Of a DNA stretch of 64,000 nt, positions 13,601 to 24,801 are shown in pieces. The stretch is from Torreya grandis. Lineage: Eukaryota > Streptophyta > Pinopsida > Cupressales > Taxaceae. How positions within the stretch are numbered: the first letter of the stretch is position 1; every line of letters starts with the position of its first letter. The notes beneath the pieces were generated by a model. That model saw only the letters and a program-made list of their open reading frames with translations, did no database searches and had not been told where the DNA came from. The position numbers and the translations under genes were made by a program. The DNA is taken from assembly GCA_037957365.1 (NCBI GenBank), contig JARHVA010005357.1, positions 1 through 64,000 on the forward strand, read 5' to 3'.

Positions 13601-14400
13601 GTTTTTCAGGATACCAGTAAGGATAATGTCTTCTTCTTAGGCTTACAGAGTTGGACTCTAGTTAATTGTGCAAAGAGTATATAAAGAGATAGTTTATTCA
13701 AATTCATCAATCCAAGGGGTTGGTGCATCATTTTGGGAAGGCTTAGCTGGTGGATACAAAAATAATTTATTAGTGTCATTTAGTTGGAAATTAGCATTTT
13801 TCTTGACTTGTAGCCAATAAAAGAATCAGCAGTGGCCAACCATGGGCAACCAAGGATGAAAGGATAACCCCCCAATTTTTTCTTTGGATACAAGACAATA
13901 AAATTGATTACATATTACCAATAATCCATAGTGATAATAAGGTCCCCACCAATCCCTTTAGGCTCAATAGTTGATCTGTTAGCCATTTGGAGGATGGTGG
14001 GTGTTAGATAGAGAGGTGAGTTTCAGTTATTTTATGGTCTCCATGGTCATCACATTGATGGCTTCCCCCAAGTAAATTAAAGTATTGGATATGGATTGTC
14101 CATGGATGCTAACATTAATTACAAGACTTCTTGAATCAAAATATTTTGGGAGAACTATATTTCCCAACATAATATTTGCTAGTTGGCCAATGACCTAGAC
14201 TGTTTTAGGATCTTTTTTCTTTCTTCCCAATTTTTTCAAACATATCTCTAAAATGGATTTATTATAGATAATAAAATACTTCATTGCTTGAAAGAGTGGG
14301 ATTTTTATGCACACATTCTTGATTTGTCCTAAAATATCAAATTTGAGTTCTAGTTTATGATGTGATATGTTCAATCTCTCCAAAAAAAGAGGATTGTCTA
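10630..14400 (-). pseudogene. pol: E2 pol, copy A: Athila-like protease-RT-RNase H-integrase (degenerate)
   Basis: Read on the minus strand. Protease: an IKIPLFQAMK-type lead at about 14300, with the active-site region at about 14080-14110, then GGYPFILGCPWLATAD-type sequence near 13850. RT (about 12400-13150): PFGLCNSLSTFQR, the catalytic YMDD in YMDDFTIYG (about 12730-12757), LSLSNEKC and GIVLGNHIS. RNase H (about 12060-12310): DASDTTLEVVLGQ. Integrase (about 11050-11720): WGLDFVCPID near 11490, which keeps the first catalytic Asp (copy B has Tyr there), then YHPQSNG..E. The C-terminal region contains LDELRKEA and WHDRNIKIK at about 10840-11000, and RWLGSYEIR before the end. Stops are frequent and the longest open piece is 111 codons. 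Placement in the Athila side rests on RT wording and the primer site of copy B. Confidence 0.9.
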
Positions 14401-15712
14401 TTTTTTTTAAAAATTGAATGGACTTGGCTCAGGATTATCCTTGGGTGGATATGGATTAGTATGGAATAGATCTAGTTCAAAGTTTTCTATGGTTATGGGT
14501 GAGGTGGGTTGTGGAAGAACAATATCTGAGTAAAGTTGAACTTGATTAATATCTAAGGTGTATGTTGGATATTGCATTATTTCAATGGATTGTCTCAGTT
14601 GAACTAACTTATTGGTAGGATTGGGGATGGGCTAGGTATGTAATTGAGTTTTTTGAATAGGCTACTAAGTGTTTAGAATTATGGTCTATTGTTTTTGTTG
14701 TTTTTTCATTTGCTAAGGAAATCCTTGATTACCTCTCCATTGTTATTTCCATGGATTAGAGGGATAGAACCATTGTTGGTTTTGGAATTTCCTCAGTTGA
14801 GGTTGTTGTCTATATTGTTGCATCTATAAATAATTCTTGGGTAGCTTCCAACATGTTTAAGACCAATTTTTATTAGGTACATTCATCCAATAACCATATT
14901 GAGGATTATTTGAGAATTTGCAAACATAGAGTTTGATGACATACCTGATCTTTATACCCATAGTTTCTATTGAGCCATAAAAAACACCTAATTCTCATCT
15001 TCTCCTATGGTATACAACTTCACTATGTTAGGATTCTCCTCAATTATGATGGATACCTAAGCTTTCATGGAATGGCATGTGCAATCCACCTTAATTATAT
15101 ATTCAAGTCAATAGGTGGCTAAGACTTTTCCGATTTCTTATTTCTTCTTCCATGTTTGTAATGTATCAAGCTGAGTAGCTAGGTGATTGATGATAACATG
15201 CTTCATGTCCTAGAGTAGGTTGTTAACTTCACCTTTACATAGTCCTACAATGGATGTTGTAGGAAGGGTTTTACCTTTACTTTTGTTCATGGTTAATCTG
15301 GATTAGTTCATACATAGAACTATTAGTTCATCAAATGGTAGTGTAGAAACATCACCACCAAACATTAGATCTAGTGCCTCCAGATAATCATCTCTAATTA
15401 TTTTTAGGAATATCAGCTTGATCAATTACTTATCCATTATAGTTTTCTTGGATTTTTACAATTTAAACAAAAGTCTTTCCATATATTCCTCCAATGACTC
15501 ATCCTTAGCTTATGTCATTATAAAAATGTCATCTCTTTTGTAGTATCTACCCCTACAATAGTCTTGGTATTTCATCATAAAATTCTCCTTGATTTCTTCC
15601 CAAGTAGAAATGACATCCTTTCTAAGTCCCATGGACCATCTAAGTGATACATCTTTGAGTGTTTCTATAAATAGTTTTTTTTTCTGAGCATCTTGATTAT
15701 AATAATAACTAA
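14400..15712 (-). pseudogene. gag: E2 gag, copy A: truncated retrotransposon Gag
   Basis: Minus-strand Gag remnant. The part nearest 15700 reads YYNQDAQKK, FIETLKDVSLRWSMGL, TWEEIKENFMMKYQDYC, DESLEEYMERLLFKL and RDDYLEALDLMFGGD, the classic core of plant gypsy Gag. A glutamine/asparagine/tryptophan-rich tail follows toward 14600 (PQYGYWMN-, WKLPKNY-, QWFYPSNPW-like words, across shifts). The N-terminal part, present in copy B as FKEKTSEDLDTFIFEFDIL, is cut off at 15712. Confidence 0.88.
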
Positions 15713-16719
15713 GTGCCTCAGAATAGAGAAGTGCTTATGATGAAAAAACTATAAGAGCCTCAACAAGTCCAAGGGATTAATGAAGGACCAAACCATTTGG
15801 GAGCTAAAATGGTTAACTATAAATAAAAAGCATGTTATACTTTCAATCAATAGGCTAGTTCTATCCAAGAAAACATTCTAGTGGTAGGAAATACAAGGCT
15901 CAAGAGAAGGAACATAGAGGAAAACCATAATAAATCAAAGAGTATCCTACTCTTTCTCTATTACTATCAAATAAAAATGAGCCTACTGCTACCCCAAAAG
16001 TTTTAATAACTCAAAAAAATTAGAACCAAGGAAATACCTTTTTACCTCAAAACTCACAAGTTTAAAGCATGGTTGTGGCTTTCAAAGCACAAGAAAAGGT
16101 TGGTGGTTTGCCCATAAATATTTTTGAGAAAATGCAAAAGTAAAGTATGAGTGTTATAATTTGGGACATTCTTTCTATGCCTAGTCAAGTGGATATCATT
16201 CAAGAGGGTTGATCAAATATTAATGTTTTTGAGAAACCAATAAGCAAGGAAAATGTAGTTCTCACTAATGAAACTAAAGATCATAATGAAGGAAAATCAA
16301 ACAAGGTGTTACAACCTCCTACATTATACCTTCTTTTAATCATTGGAAATTATTTGGTAAATAATTGCATGGTAGATATTGGAGCAAGTACTTCAATGAT
16401 GCTAAAGTTAATACTACATCAACTTGGTTTAAAGTATGAGCCTAAATCTAAAGTAATTTTGTAGCTTGATGGATTTTATACCAAACCATATAGTATTTTC
16501 AAAGGTTTAAACTTGACCCTACATGATTTTACTAATGTTTTAGTGGCTTAATATGTACTGGTTCTATAGGTGCCTCCTCAATTTTCTATATACTTATCTA
16601 GAGAGTTCACAACAAAAATTGGGGGTTACCTAGTAGTAAATTACTCCTACATGGATTTTAAGACAAGGTATGGGACCAAAGAATCTATAAAATTTGAGCC
16701 TATTGACTAATTACACATT
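15713..16719 (+). pseudogene. E1 gag tail and aspartic protease (degenerate)
   Basis: Plus-strand coding remains. From 16060 to 16200 the frames read VVAFKAQEKVGGLP.NIFEKMQKSK and then WDILSMPSQVDII, a linker found ahead of the protease in this gypsy type. The protease covers about 16320-16560. YLLLIIGNYLVNNCMVDIGAST contains the active-site loop, here D-I-G-A-S (the family norm is D-S/T-G-A/S), and the flap side continues through LILHQLGLKYEPKSK and YSIFKGLNLTLHDF. The tail, up to the E4 insertion, reads YGTKESIKFEPID. Stops interrupt it. Function in a live element would be cleavage of Gag-Pol. Confidence 0.75.
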
Positions 16720-16724
16720 GAGAC
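16720..16724. other. E4 target site duplication, left (GAGAC)
   Basis: GAGAC lies directly before the left LTR; GAGGC lies directly after the right LTR at 21100-21104. One transition separates the two, which fits an old 5 bp duplication of the kind Ty1/copia integrases make. Confidence 0.75.
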
Positions 16725-17861
16725 TATCAGGAATCTAGAACAACAAACATGCTCTAACTCCACTGTTAGGATCTAAGAAGCACCATTGATTACCATGTAC
16801 AAGCAACTTAACATGCGAAATTTAACCAGAAGTAACAAGTAACTAGAATTTAGAAATAACATAGAATATGAGAGACAATACCAAATTATATTAATACTCT
16901 TCCAAAAAGAGATTACAATGAAGAGATGCCACACTCTTCCACACCTTACAGGCTTCCCACACCAAGTGTACAATAATTCACTTTCAAGAGCTCACTCTCT
17001 CTCTTACGGTCCCAACACATAACTCAAACATAGAGTTGGTGTTCACCTCCAACCAGTCAGTATCACTACTGCCAGTACCACCAGTCAGTATTGCTACTAC
17101 CAGTACACAAGTGCTCCATGCACTCCAAATCTGAGTACTCCACACACTCCAAGTACACAATGTACTCCAAGTAGATCTCCCTAATCTTACTACCTGTTGT
17201 GTTGTTGTCACCTTTGATCTTGCTACCCCGTAGATCACCTTTGACCTCGCACACACACACACACACCTGCAAATCAATGATCTTACTTACCCATGTAGAT
17301 ATCTCTATACCCTGAAAAACCCTTGTCCTTGCCTCACCAAGTCCTTATGATTATCCAAACTAGTACCCTGGTGGATCTTCTTCCTGATCTTGACACCTAC
17401 AGACCAACCTGATCATACACACTCGACACCCCTATGGAACTAGGAGGAACTACCCTTGCTCTCTTCACTCTCAAAAGGAGCTAACCAAGCTTAACTCTAA
17501 ACTAGAACAAATTACAATACAACCCATGAGTCTATTATATAGATCTCATGCAAACAATAATTAGACATCTAATTACAATAATTAGATTCACAACTCCAAG
17601 ACTAAAATTAGCCTTTAACATGTAAACAACTAGTTTGTTAACAAACTATCCATAACACTCAGTTATGAACCACATAGGTGACTGACGTTAGTCCCTGTCT
17701 GCTTGGAGATGATCGACGTCAGCTAAATATTGTCGATGTTAGTTGCCTTCCTGTCTACCCCTGACCAATGTCGATTGGCTTGACTGACACCGGTGACTGT
17801 GATAATCAGCAACCTCCTCCCCTATTTGCATTAGTGAAGATTTTAGCTCCACAACCTAGCA
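16725..17861 (-). repeat. E4 3' LTR (1137 bp)
   Basis: On the minus strand it begins TGCTAGG (plus-strand end CCTAGCA). The plus-strand start, TATCAGG, matches TGTTAGG in the other LTR with two transitions. It contains a short (CA)n tract at about 17250-17266 and a cluster of GAYGTCRG motifs at about 17675-17800. Confidence 0.92.
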
Positions 17862-17875
17862 ATCTCCCACTTGGA
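17862..17875 (-). other. E4 polypurine tract
   Basis: On the minus strand it reads ccaagtgggagat immediately before the LTR (TGCTAGG). CAAGTGGGAGAT-type tracts are the usual plus-strand primer of plant Ty1/copia elements. Its place next to the LTR fixes the element's orientation. Confidence 0.88.
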
Positions 17876-19018
17876 GATAAATAACTGCACTATACCTATA
17901 CCTGTACACCATCTAATCTATTTCCTGGCTTATATCCCTCTTCAAGCTCAATCTTGAAGACCAACCACCACACAACCTATGATGCACCTCCTGTCATTCA
18001 AGTAACCTACCAAATTCAAATTACTTGACCCTACATAGCATGCATCCCTATTGTTGGTCCCTCTCAGATACTTGAGAACCCACTAAACTACTTTCCAGTG
18101 CTTCCTTCCCGAATTGACTACAAAATTTCTGATAGCACCCACTACTTGGACAAACTCAGGGAGTACACACGTACTCAACCTCATCATGTGAATCAGGACA
18201 CTATTCATAGAACTATCCAACCCATCGGCATGCTAACCAGTTTCACACAATCATCTAGAGACAAAATCAACTTGTGATCTTCCATGTCTCTAGAACACAC
18301 TTATGCCAAAGAATTTCACTCCTCCAAATTCTTCGTGACACACCTCTAAACTAACTTTACCTTTAGCTTAGAAAAAAAACCCTGTATGTGTAACCCTGCA
18401 TCAAGCAAACATACAGTAATAGGATGATGTTGCAATCATCACCCACCTGGTAAAGAAACCACAGTAGTTACAATGACATTAACTAAAGCCATGATTTATC
18501 ATCCACCTATCAAACCTGTACCACTGTCTTGGAGCTTCCTCAAGACCATATGACCTGCCTTCTGTCTCACGTGTCCATTCTCTCTATTCTTTAACTAAGG
18601 TATCCATTCATTTTTCAGTGATTTCATACTAGTTGGCAACCCTACCAAATCTCTCATTTGGCCATGCTCCCACTATTTCCTAGATCCTTCCTACTCTGTA
18701 GTGAACAATGAGTATAAAGAAGAGAAACAATGAATTTGAGGCTTACTTACCCTTTTAGTCCTCCCCATGGGCATTTGAGACTCCTTGACAGCTTGTTATC
18801 CACCCAAAATCCATTCTAGTGACCGACCTCAGTCACCACATAGTCTGCATCTAACCGACATCAGCTCCATGCGACTGTCTAAGTCACCAATGCCAGTTAT
18901 CCTACCGATGTCGGTCTCCACCTGCCCGACACCACCAACTCCTCTAGTTTGCACATGATCGATGTTGGTACCTGTCTATTCGATGTCAATTACCTCTGAC
19001 CAATGCCTGTACCTATGT
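17876..19018 (-). other. E4 internal region without recognisable coding
   Basis: About 1.1 kb between the PPT and the gag/pre-integrase remnant. I recognise no integrase, RT or RNase H. At about 18815-19010 there is a second cluster of GAYGTCRG-like words (for example ccgatgtcggt near 18905), inside the element rather than in the LTR. Confidence 0.65.
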
Positions 19019-19019
19019 T

Positions 19020-19900
19020 CTCTTGTGAGTGATGACTTTTTACCTATGAGCTCTCTTTGGATCAAAACCCTATCCAAACTACCTTGCTCAGAGGTATCCA
19101 GACCCATCCACTGATCTCTATCTATCATCTCCTCCAAGAACACCAAGGCTTTCTAGTTCTTAAGTTTATTAAATACATCAGTCTTCCTTTTCCTGCAATA
19201 AATCCAATCCTTTCTTGTAGCATCCCATTGCTTACATAAATCTCAGTCTATGCTCTCTGAAGTTGAACTCTTACCATTTAACTTAAGAAAATCCATTCCC
19301 TTCTCACTTATGTGACCAAGCCTGCAAAGCATCACCTATGCAACAGAAGTGGAATTAGTAATACAAGCAGGTAGATAAAGAGTACCTACTTTCTTACCAC
19401 CTACTAATTCAAGTTCATCCATTATGAGAGTTCTTGTGCATCTCTCATCACCCAACTTTCCTGAAGCAATTAGCCACATCTTCAAGACTGGGACCTGCAT
19501 GACCTTCTTCAACACCCATGTGTTGTCCGCCTGCAATTTCAGCTGCACTTCCCCTTTGCCAATACTTTGACAAGGCTCACCAACCCCTCTATATGGGGCT
19601 GCATGGAAAGAGGCAATATAATCTATAAAACAAGATTCTACTTTATCTAAGGAACATCCTAGAGCATCCTATGCAATAACCCCTAAAACATCTACTTCTT
19701 CAGTTCCTTCATGCTGATCCACTATCAACCAACAATTTTTCTTTTCCTACTCTTTCTTTCCATAACACCATAATTGACCATTCATGTTTTTCAATTCCTC
19801 CATTCTTTGCTTACTTTCTTCTACCATTGATATACTCCCACTCAATCAGAAACCCCTGAGAGTGACTTGTAATCAAACACAAACCTACTCCCTACAACCT
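19020..19900 (-). pseudogene. E4 Gag end, protease and GAG-pre-integrase remnant (Ty1/copia)
   Basis: Read on the minus strand from the PBS side. A zinc-knuckle remnant (LWCYGKKE, about 19745-19770) is followed by a protease active-site relic, DYIASFHA (about 19600), where copia proteases carry D-S-G-A-S. Then comes the GAG-pre-integrase block: WVLKKVMQVPVLKMWLIASG, TLYLPA and CRLGHISEKGMDFL (about 19265-19530). The block order is right for copia, but only about 300 codons are represented, and the Gag N-terminal domain is largely missing next to the PBS. The longest open piece, 19336-19548, is 70 codons. Confidence 0.85.
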
Positions 19901-19902
19901 TA

Positions 19903-19914
19903 GCTCTGATACCA
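19903..19914 (-). other. E4 primer binding site (initiator tRNA-Met)
   Basis: The minus strand reads TGGTATCAGAGC, identical to the standard plant copia PBS complementary to the 3' end of initiator tRNA-Met. It lies three bases inside the 5' LTR. Confidence 0.95.
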
Positions 19915-19917
19915 CTT

Positions 19918-20437
19918 TGTTAGGAATCTAGAACAACAAACATGCTCTGACTCCACTGTTAGGATCTAGGAAGCACCATTAATTACCATGTACAAGCAAC
20001 TTAACATGTAGAATTTAACCAGAAGTAACAAGTAACTAGAATTCAGAAATAACACTAAATATGAGAGACAATACCCAATTGTATTAATACTCTTCCAGAA
20101 AGAAATTACAATGAAGAGATGCCACACTCTTCCACACCTTACAGGATTCCCACACCAAGTGTACAGTAATTCACTTTCAAGAGCTCACTCTCTCTCTTAT
20201 AGTCCCAACACACAACTCAAACACAGAGTTGGTGTTTACCTCCAACTAGTCAGTATCACTATTGCCAGTACCACCAGTCAGTATCACTACTACCAGTACA
20301 CAAGTTCTCCATGCATTCTAAATTTGATTATTCCATGCACTCCAAGTACACAATGTACTCCAAGTAGATCTCCCTGATCTTGCTACCTATTGTGTTGCTA
20401 TCACCTTTGATCCTAATGCCCCACATATCACCTTTGC

Positions 20438-20504
<67 letters not shown>

Positions 20505-21099
20505 CAAATCAATGATCTTACTTACCCATGTAGATCTCTCTACACCCTAAACAACCCTTGTCCTTACCTCACCAAGTCCTTATGATTCTCCAAACTAGTA
20601 CCCCGATGGATCTTCTCCCTAATCTTGCACACCTACAGACCAACTTGATCATACACACTTAGCTCCCTTGTGGAACTAGGAGGAGCTACCCTTGCTCTCT
20701 TCACTCTCAGAAGGAGCTAACCAAGCTCAACTCTAAACTAGAACAAATTACAATACAGCCCATGACTCTATTATATAGATCTCATGCAAAAAATAATTAG
20801 ACATCTAATTACAATAATTAGATCTGCAGCTCCAAGACTAAAATTAGCCATTAACATGCAAACAACTGGTTCATTAACAAACTGTCTGTAACACTCATAG
20901 TTCTGAACCGCACAGGTGACTGACGTCAGTCCCTATCTACCTAGAGATGACTGATGTCAGCCAAATACTACCGATGTCAGTTGCCTTCCTGTCTACCCCT
21001 GATCGACATCGATTGGCCTGACTGAAGCCAGTGACTGTGACACTCAGCAACCTCCTCCCCTATTTGCATCACTGAAGCTTTTAACTCCACAACCTAACA
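19918..21099 (-). repeat. E4 5' LTR (1182 bp)
   Basis: Plus-strand ends are TGTTAGG and CCTAACA, a 7 bp terminal inverted repeat with TG...CA. It is collinear with 16725-17861. Its main difference is a much longer (CA)n tract at about 20443-20502 (roughly 30 repeats against about 8). It has a GAYGTCRG cluster at about 20905-21030, including the perfect palindrome TGACGTCA near 20925. Confidence 0.93.
20443..20502. repeat. (CA)n microsatellite inside the E4 5' LTR
   Basis: An uninterrupted CA run of about 60 bases. The orthologous position in the other LTR (about 17250-17266) has only about 17 bases of CA. Both were one sequence at insertion, so the tract has since grown or shrunk in one LTR. 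Confidence 0.95.
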
Positions 21100-21104
21100 G
21101 AGGC

Positions 21105-21560
21105 TTATGATCCAAGTGTCCCAAACATTAATTTTACCATTCTAGATGAAGTTGACCACTGGGTTGATCAAGAACTAGACACTCATCTTGAGGTAATACC
21201 TGATATGTTATTGGATGAGTTATGGAGAGAAAGTCAGCTACTTGAACCTTTTAGAGGTGTTAAAGAAAGAGACATGGGAGTCTATTACCTGTATGAAGAG
21301 AATGAATTCATGCCATCCCTCATTAGGCCATAAGAAGCTACTAGTGGATTATGTAAAATTTTCTTTCATGGCTCAAGGAGCAAGCATGGAGTAGGTAAAG
21401 GTGTAATTATAATATCTCAATCTAATTATAGATAATTTTCATCTTATATGTTATATTTTAGTTGTTGTTACATTACAACTAAGTATGAGGGCCTTATCCA
21501 TGATCTTTAATGGGATATTAAGAGGTAAATTAAGCAATTACAAGTATATGGGGATAGTAA
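21105..21560 (+). pseudogene. E1 linker and archaeal-type RNase H domain upstream of RT (degenerate)
   Basis: Plus-strand continuation of E1 after E4. The linker reads ILDEVDHWVDQELDTHLEV, LLDELWRESQLLEPF and YLYEENEFMPSLIRP (about 21135-21335). A domain then matches the aRNH of plant Tat-type gypsy elements: FHGSRSKHGVGKGVIIIS (about 21360-21420), TTKYEGLIHDL (about 21475-21510) and QVYGDSKMI (about 21540-21565). The first catalytic Asp (DGS in the family) is His here; the Glu of KYEGL and the Asp of YGDS remain. Its position before RT contrasts with E3, where aRNH follows the ordinary RNase H. Confidence 0.75.
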
Positions 21561-24500
21561 GATGATAATACATTAGGTCAGAGGTTAAAACACCACAAAG
21601 AACCCCTTAATAAAGTCTTAAAAGAACATAGTATGGGACATACTTGAAGACTTTAAATCCTTCAATATCCAAACAATGCCAAGAGAGTGAAATCAACATT
21701 CTAATAGATTAGTAATTATAAGGGCTCAATTTGACATCCCAATCAAGTTAAAAATTTCAAATTACATCCACATGATAAAGTGGTAGTGAGACCAACAATT
21801 CTAGATAATGAGGCTCATTGGAAGGTCTTTGATAGTGACAAATAAATTACTTGTTTCCTATAGCAACAGGTAGAATTTTATTTAATGAACAAAGGTAAAC
21901 CTCAAAAGTAGTATGAGGATCAAATTATTCAGTTGAGGTCTAACAAACTTCTTAAAGGTTTGGTCACCCTTGAAGGTCTTTTCCATAACTGAGATCACAT
22001 GAGGAAAGACAAGGTAGTGATGTCTACTGATGAATAAAACTATGAAAGATTTCTTATCTTCAAGTAAAATATTTTAAAGCTTGTAAAGTTGAGTAATAAG
22101 GTAGAGAATAATGCATTCATTGACCTTTTTAAGGAATATTTAGACATATTTTCTTGGGAGTATAGTGATCTAAGAGGTTTTGACCCTAAGCTAACCCAAC
22201 ACACAGTAGATTTGGAGGCCAATGCCAATCCTTTGCAAAAAAGGTAAAGGCCTATCAACCCAAATATTCAAGAGCTAATTAGGAAGGAATTTATAAATTT
22301 GATTGAATCTAATATCATTTTTACAATCAAGCACTCCTCATGGGTACCTAACCTGGTGCATGTGAGAAAGAAGAATGGTGAGATCTAATTGTGTGCTAAC
22401 TTCATAGACTTGAATAGGGTCACTTTAAAAGATCATTACCCCTTACCATCCATGGAGAAACTTCTTCAAATGGTCAATTGTTTAGATCATTTCTCTCTTT
22501 TGGATTGGTACTCAGTGTACAACTAGGTACTAGTAAGAGAGGAAGACCAATGCAATACTACCTTCATTAAAAAGTGGGGCACATATGATTATCAAAATAT
22601 GTATTTTATCATATCCAATGTTTGGTCCACTTTTCAAATAGACATGGACATGGATTTCCAAGGTTTACTAAGTTAGATGGTGCTTGTCTAATTAGACGAC
22701 ATAATAGTTTTCTCCAATAAGGCTAGTGAACACTTGGACCCCCTACGGTTGATCTTCAAAATATGTAAAGATTGTGGGATCTCATTGAATCCCAAGAAGT
22801 GTGTATTTTCCTTCCATGAGGGCAAAATATTGGATCATATTATATCAAAATAGGGACTAGTTATTGGTCTTGGTAGAGTACATGTCATCATATCACTATT
22901 CTTACCCAAGCATAAGAGGGGACTTCAGAGTTTCCTTGGGAAGATAAAATTTGTAAGAAGGTTTATACTTGGCTTTATAAGCTTACTCAAACCCATTAAT
23001 TCTATGTTAAATAAGAATTAGGTGTTCACTTGGTCAGGAGAAGGTTAAGCAGGATTTGAGGCTATCAAGAAATTCATTACCTAAGCACCACACTCATGAA
23101 TCTTAATTTCTTGAAGGATTTCATATTTTATGCCTTTGCCAATACTAACAATTTATCATCTATGTTGATGCAAACTAATGATGAAGGACTCAAGCAACCA
23201 ATTAAAAATTTTTATCAAGGGATTGAAGGGTATGAAATAAGGTATAATTTTGTAGAGAATCAAGTCCTTGTAGTGGTAAAAAGCCTTTAAAAATTCAGAC
23301 CAATGCTCTCTAATAGAAAAATCTATCTTATGGTATCTCATCTTAGAGTGAGAGATTTCCTTATTAACAAAGACCTAAATGAAAAAAGGGTTGGTTGAAT
23401 TAAAAGGGTCATGGAGTATGACATAGAGGTCAAGATGACAAAGATAGTGAGAGGCAAAGGCTTATTCAAACACATGGTTGATGAACTTAATGAAGACAAA
23501 CAGGTTGTCTTGGTGACACAAGACAACTCATAAATAGATGCACCTCTACTTCACACTAGCTATCTCTAAGATATGACATAGTTAATAATAATAGGTGAGT
23601 GCCCTAAAGGTATGGATATGGTAAAGAGAAATTAATTTAGACTTTAGTACATATGTTATACATTGGTTGATGGATTTATATTCATAAAATATCTCAATGG
23701 AGTGCTTGTAAGGTGCATATATGATGACCAAGTGACTAGGATCTTGCAACAAATCCATGATGGGCTTATAGGTGGTAAATTTTCCCCCTATAATTAAAAA
23801 AGTGATGAGGGATGGTTATTAATTTCCTATCCTCTTCAAAGATGAATATGCATGGGTGAGAAAGTGCCAAAAGTGTGCTCTCTTTGTAGGTAAGTGAATT
23901 TGGTAGCCCTTCCTCTCAACCCAATTTAAGTAGAGCGTCCCTTTATGTAGTGGGGTTTGGAATTCATAATAATGATCAATTCACCTTCTAGTGGAAGATA
24001 CAAATGGGTACTCACTACTACTAATTACTTCACTAGGTGGGTGGAAGAAATTTATCTAAAGGAAGCCAATGAAACAATAGTGTTGGACTTCTATGATAGT
24101 ATAGTAACAAGGTTTTATGTACCAATAAAAATAATATTAGATAATGCCTTAGAATTTTGTGGTATGAAGATAAGTGATTAGGTAATTCTATTGGTAATAT
24201 ACCTTATTACATCCACCAATTAATACCCCCAAGGTAATGGACTTGTAGAGTCAACAAATAAAAACTTGATAAGGATCATCAAAAATACTATGGAAGAGAA
24301 TCAAAGAGTGTGGAATTTGAATTTAAGGATAACCTTATGGGCTGATAGAGTGATTCCCAAGGTTTCCATTGATAAATCACCATTTTTCATTGTATATGGG
24401 AGAGAATATAAGTTGTCCATCTCTATTGAGTTACCTGTCTTGGGACTAGCTCATCAAATTGAATTGATGAAGAGTAAACTTATGAGTGTGAGAATTGTAT

Positions 24501-24801
24501 ATCTTATGGAGATTGAATAAACAAGGGACATTGTAATGAAGACACTAGAGTAACATCAAGATTAATTAAATAAATACTTTGACAAGAGATCCATAAAAAG
24601 GGACTTCAAATAGGGGAACTAGTCCTCAAGTGGGATTAAAATAAGGCCAAGCTAGATAATCATACTAACTTTGACAACTTGTGGAGTGGCCCTTATTTGA
24701 TACATGGATGAAAATAACATAATGATTTTTAGCTTACCTAGATAGATGGAGAGGTGTTACCCATCCCATATAATTGGATTCATTTAAAGCCTTACTATTA
24801 G
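21561..24801 (+). pseudogene. pol: E1 pol, copy B: Tat-like RT-RNase H-integrase (degenerate)
   Basis: Same domain order as copy A. RT lies at about 22200-23060 with KHSSWVPNLVHVRKKNGEI and KDHYPLPSMEKLL. The catalytic YLDD (22689-22700) is broken here: the Tyr codon is TAA, while LDD remains. RNase H remnant: about 23090-23520. Integrase: about 23700-24520, with WGLEF (the first Asp position is Glu, as in copy A), LDNALEFCG, and GNGLVESTNK with the catalytic Glu. The C-terminus, FDNLWSGPYLI...KPYY, ends with TAG at 24799-24801. Open fragments reach 84 codons (24266-24520). Some stops present in copy A are absent here and the reverse, so the copies have decayed separately since duplication. 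Confidence 0.9.

Larger units (their letters stand above)
1..15712. repeat. Left copy of a ~21.6 kb duplicated block (copy A)
   Basis: This stretch is collinear with about 21553-37312. The same E1 pol, 3' tail, E2 3' LTR, ORF3, pol and gag occur in the same order and orientation. In a hand alignment of 2461-2640 against 24021-24200 I counted 8 differences in 180 bases (about 4%). Identity stops abruptly inside the E2 gag at 15712, just after a shared run ending in 'ataacta'; the other copy continues in gag past 37312. The left limit lies outside the window. A duplication of a nested transposon block, probably in tandem, is the simplest reading. Confidence 0.93.
5966..15712 (-). mobile_element. 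E2, copy A: Athila-like Ty3/gypsy, truncated in gag
   Basis: Minus-strand element. From right to left on the plus strand: gag remnant (about 14400-15712), protease, RT, RNase H and integrase (about 10630-14400), a spacer (about 9650-10630), an extra ORF (about 7460-9640) and the 3' LTR. The 5' LTR, primer site and gag N-terminus are missing because the duplicated block ends at 15712. The complete copy is at 27537-39424. Confidence 0.9.
16725..21099 (-). mobile_element. E4: compact Ty1/copia element inserted in E1
   Basis: A 4.4 kb minus-strand element. Its LTRs are 16725-17861 (3') and 19918-21099 (5'). A PBS complementary to initiator tRNA-Met lies next to the 5' LTR (19903-19914), and a PPT next to the 3' LTR (17862-17875). 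Only about 2.06 kb lie between the LTRs, enough for a gag/protease/pre-integrase remnant but not for integrase, RT and RNase H, which I do not find. It is therefore internally deleted or a non-autonomous derivative. A sample of about 200 aligned LTR bases shows about 13 differences, mostly transitions. Confidence 0.92.

Noticed and set aside
17066..17277. Open frames rich in Cys/Val across 16984-17277 on the minus strand
   Set aside because: They are created by the (CA)n tract and repeated 'gtagtactcc' words in the E4 LTR; no domain, and the frame is not kept in the other LTR.
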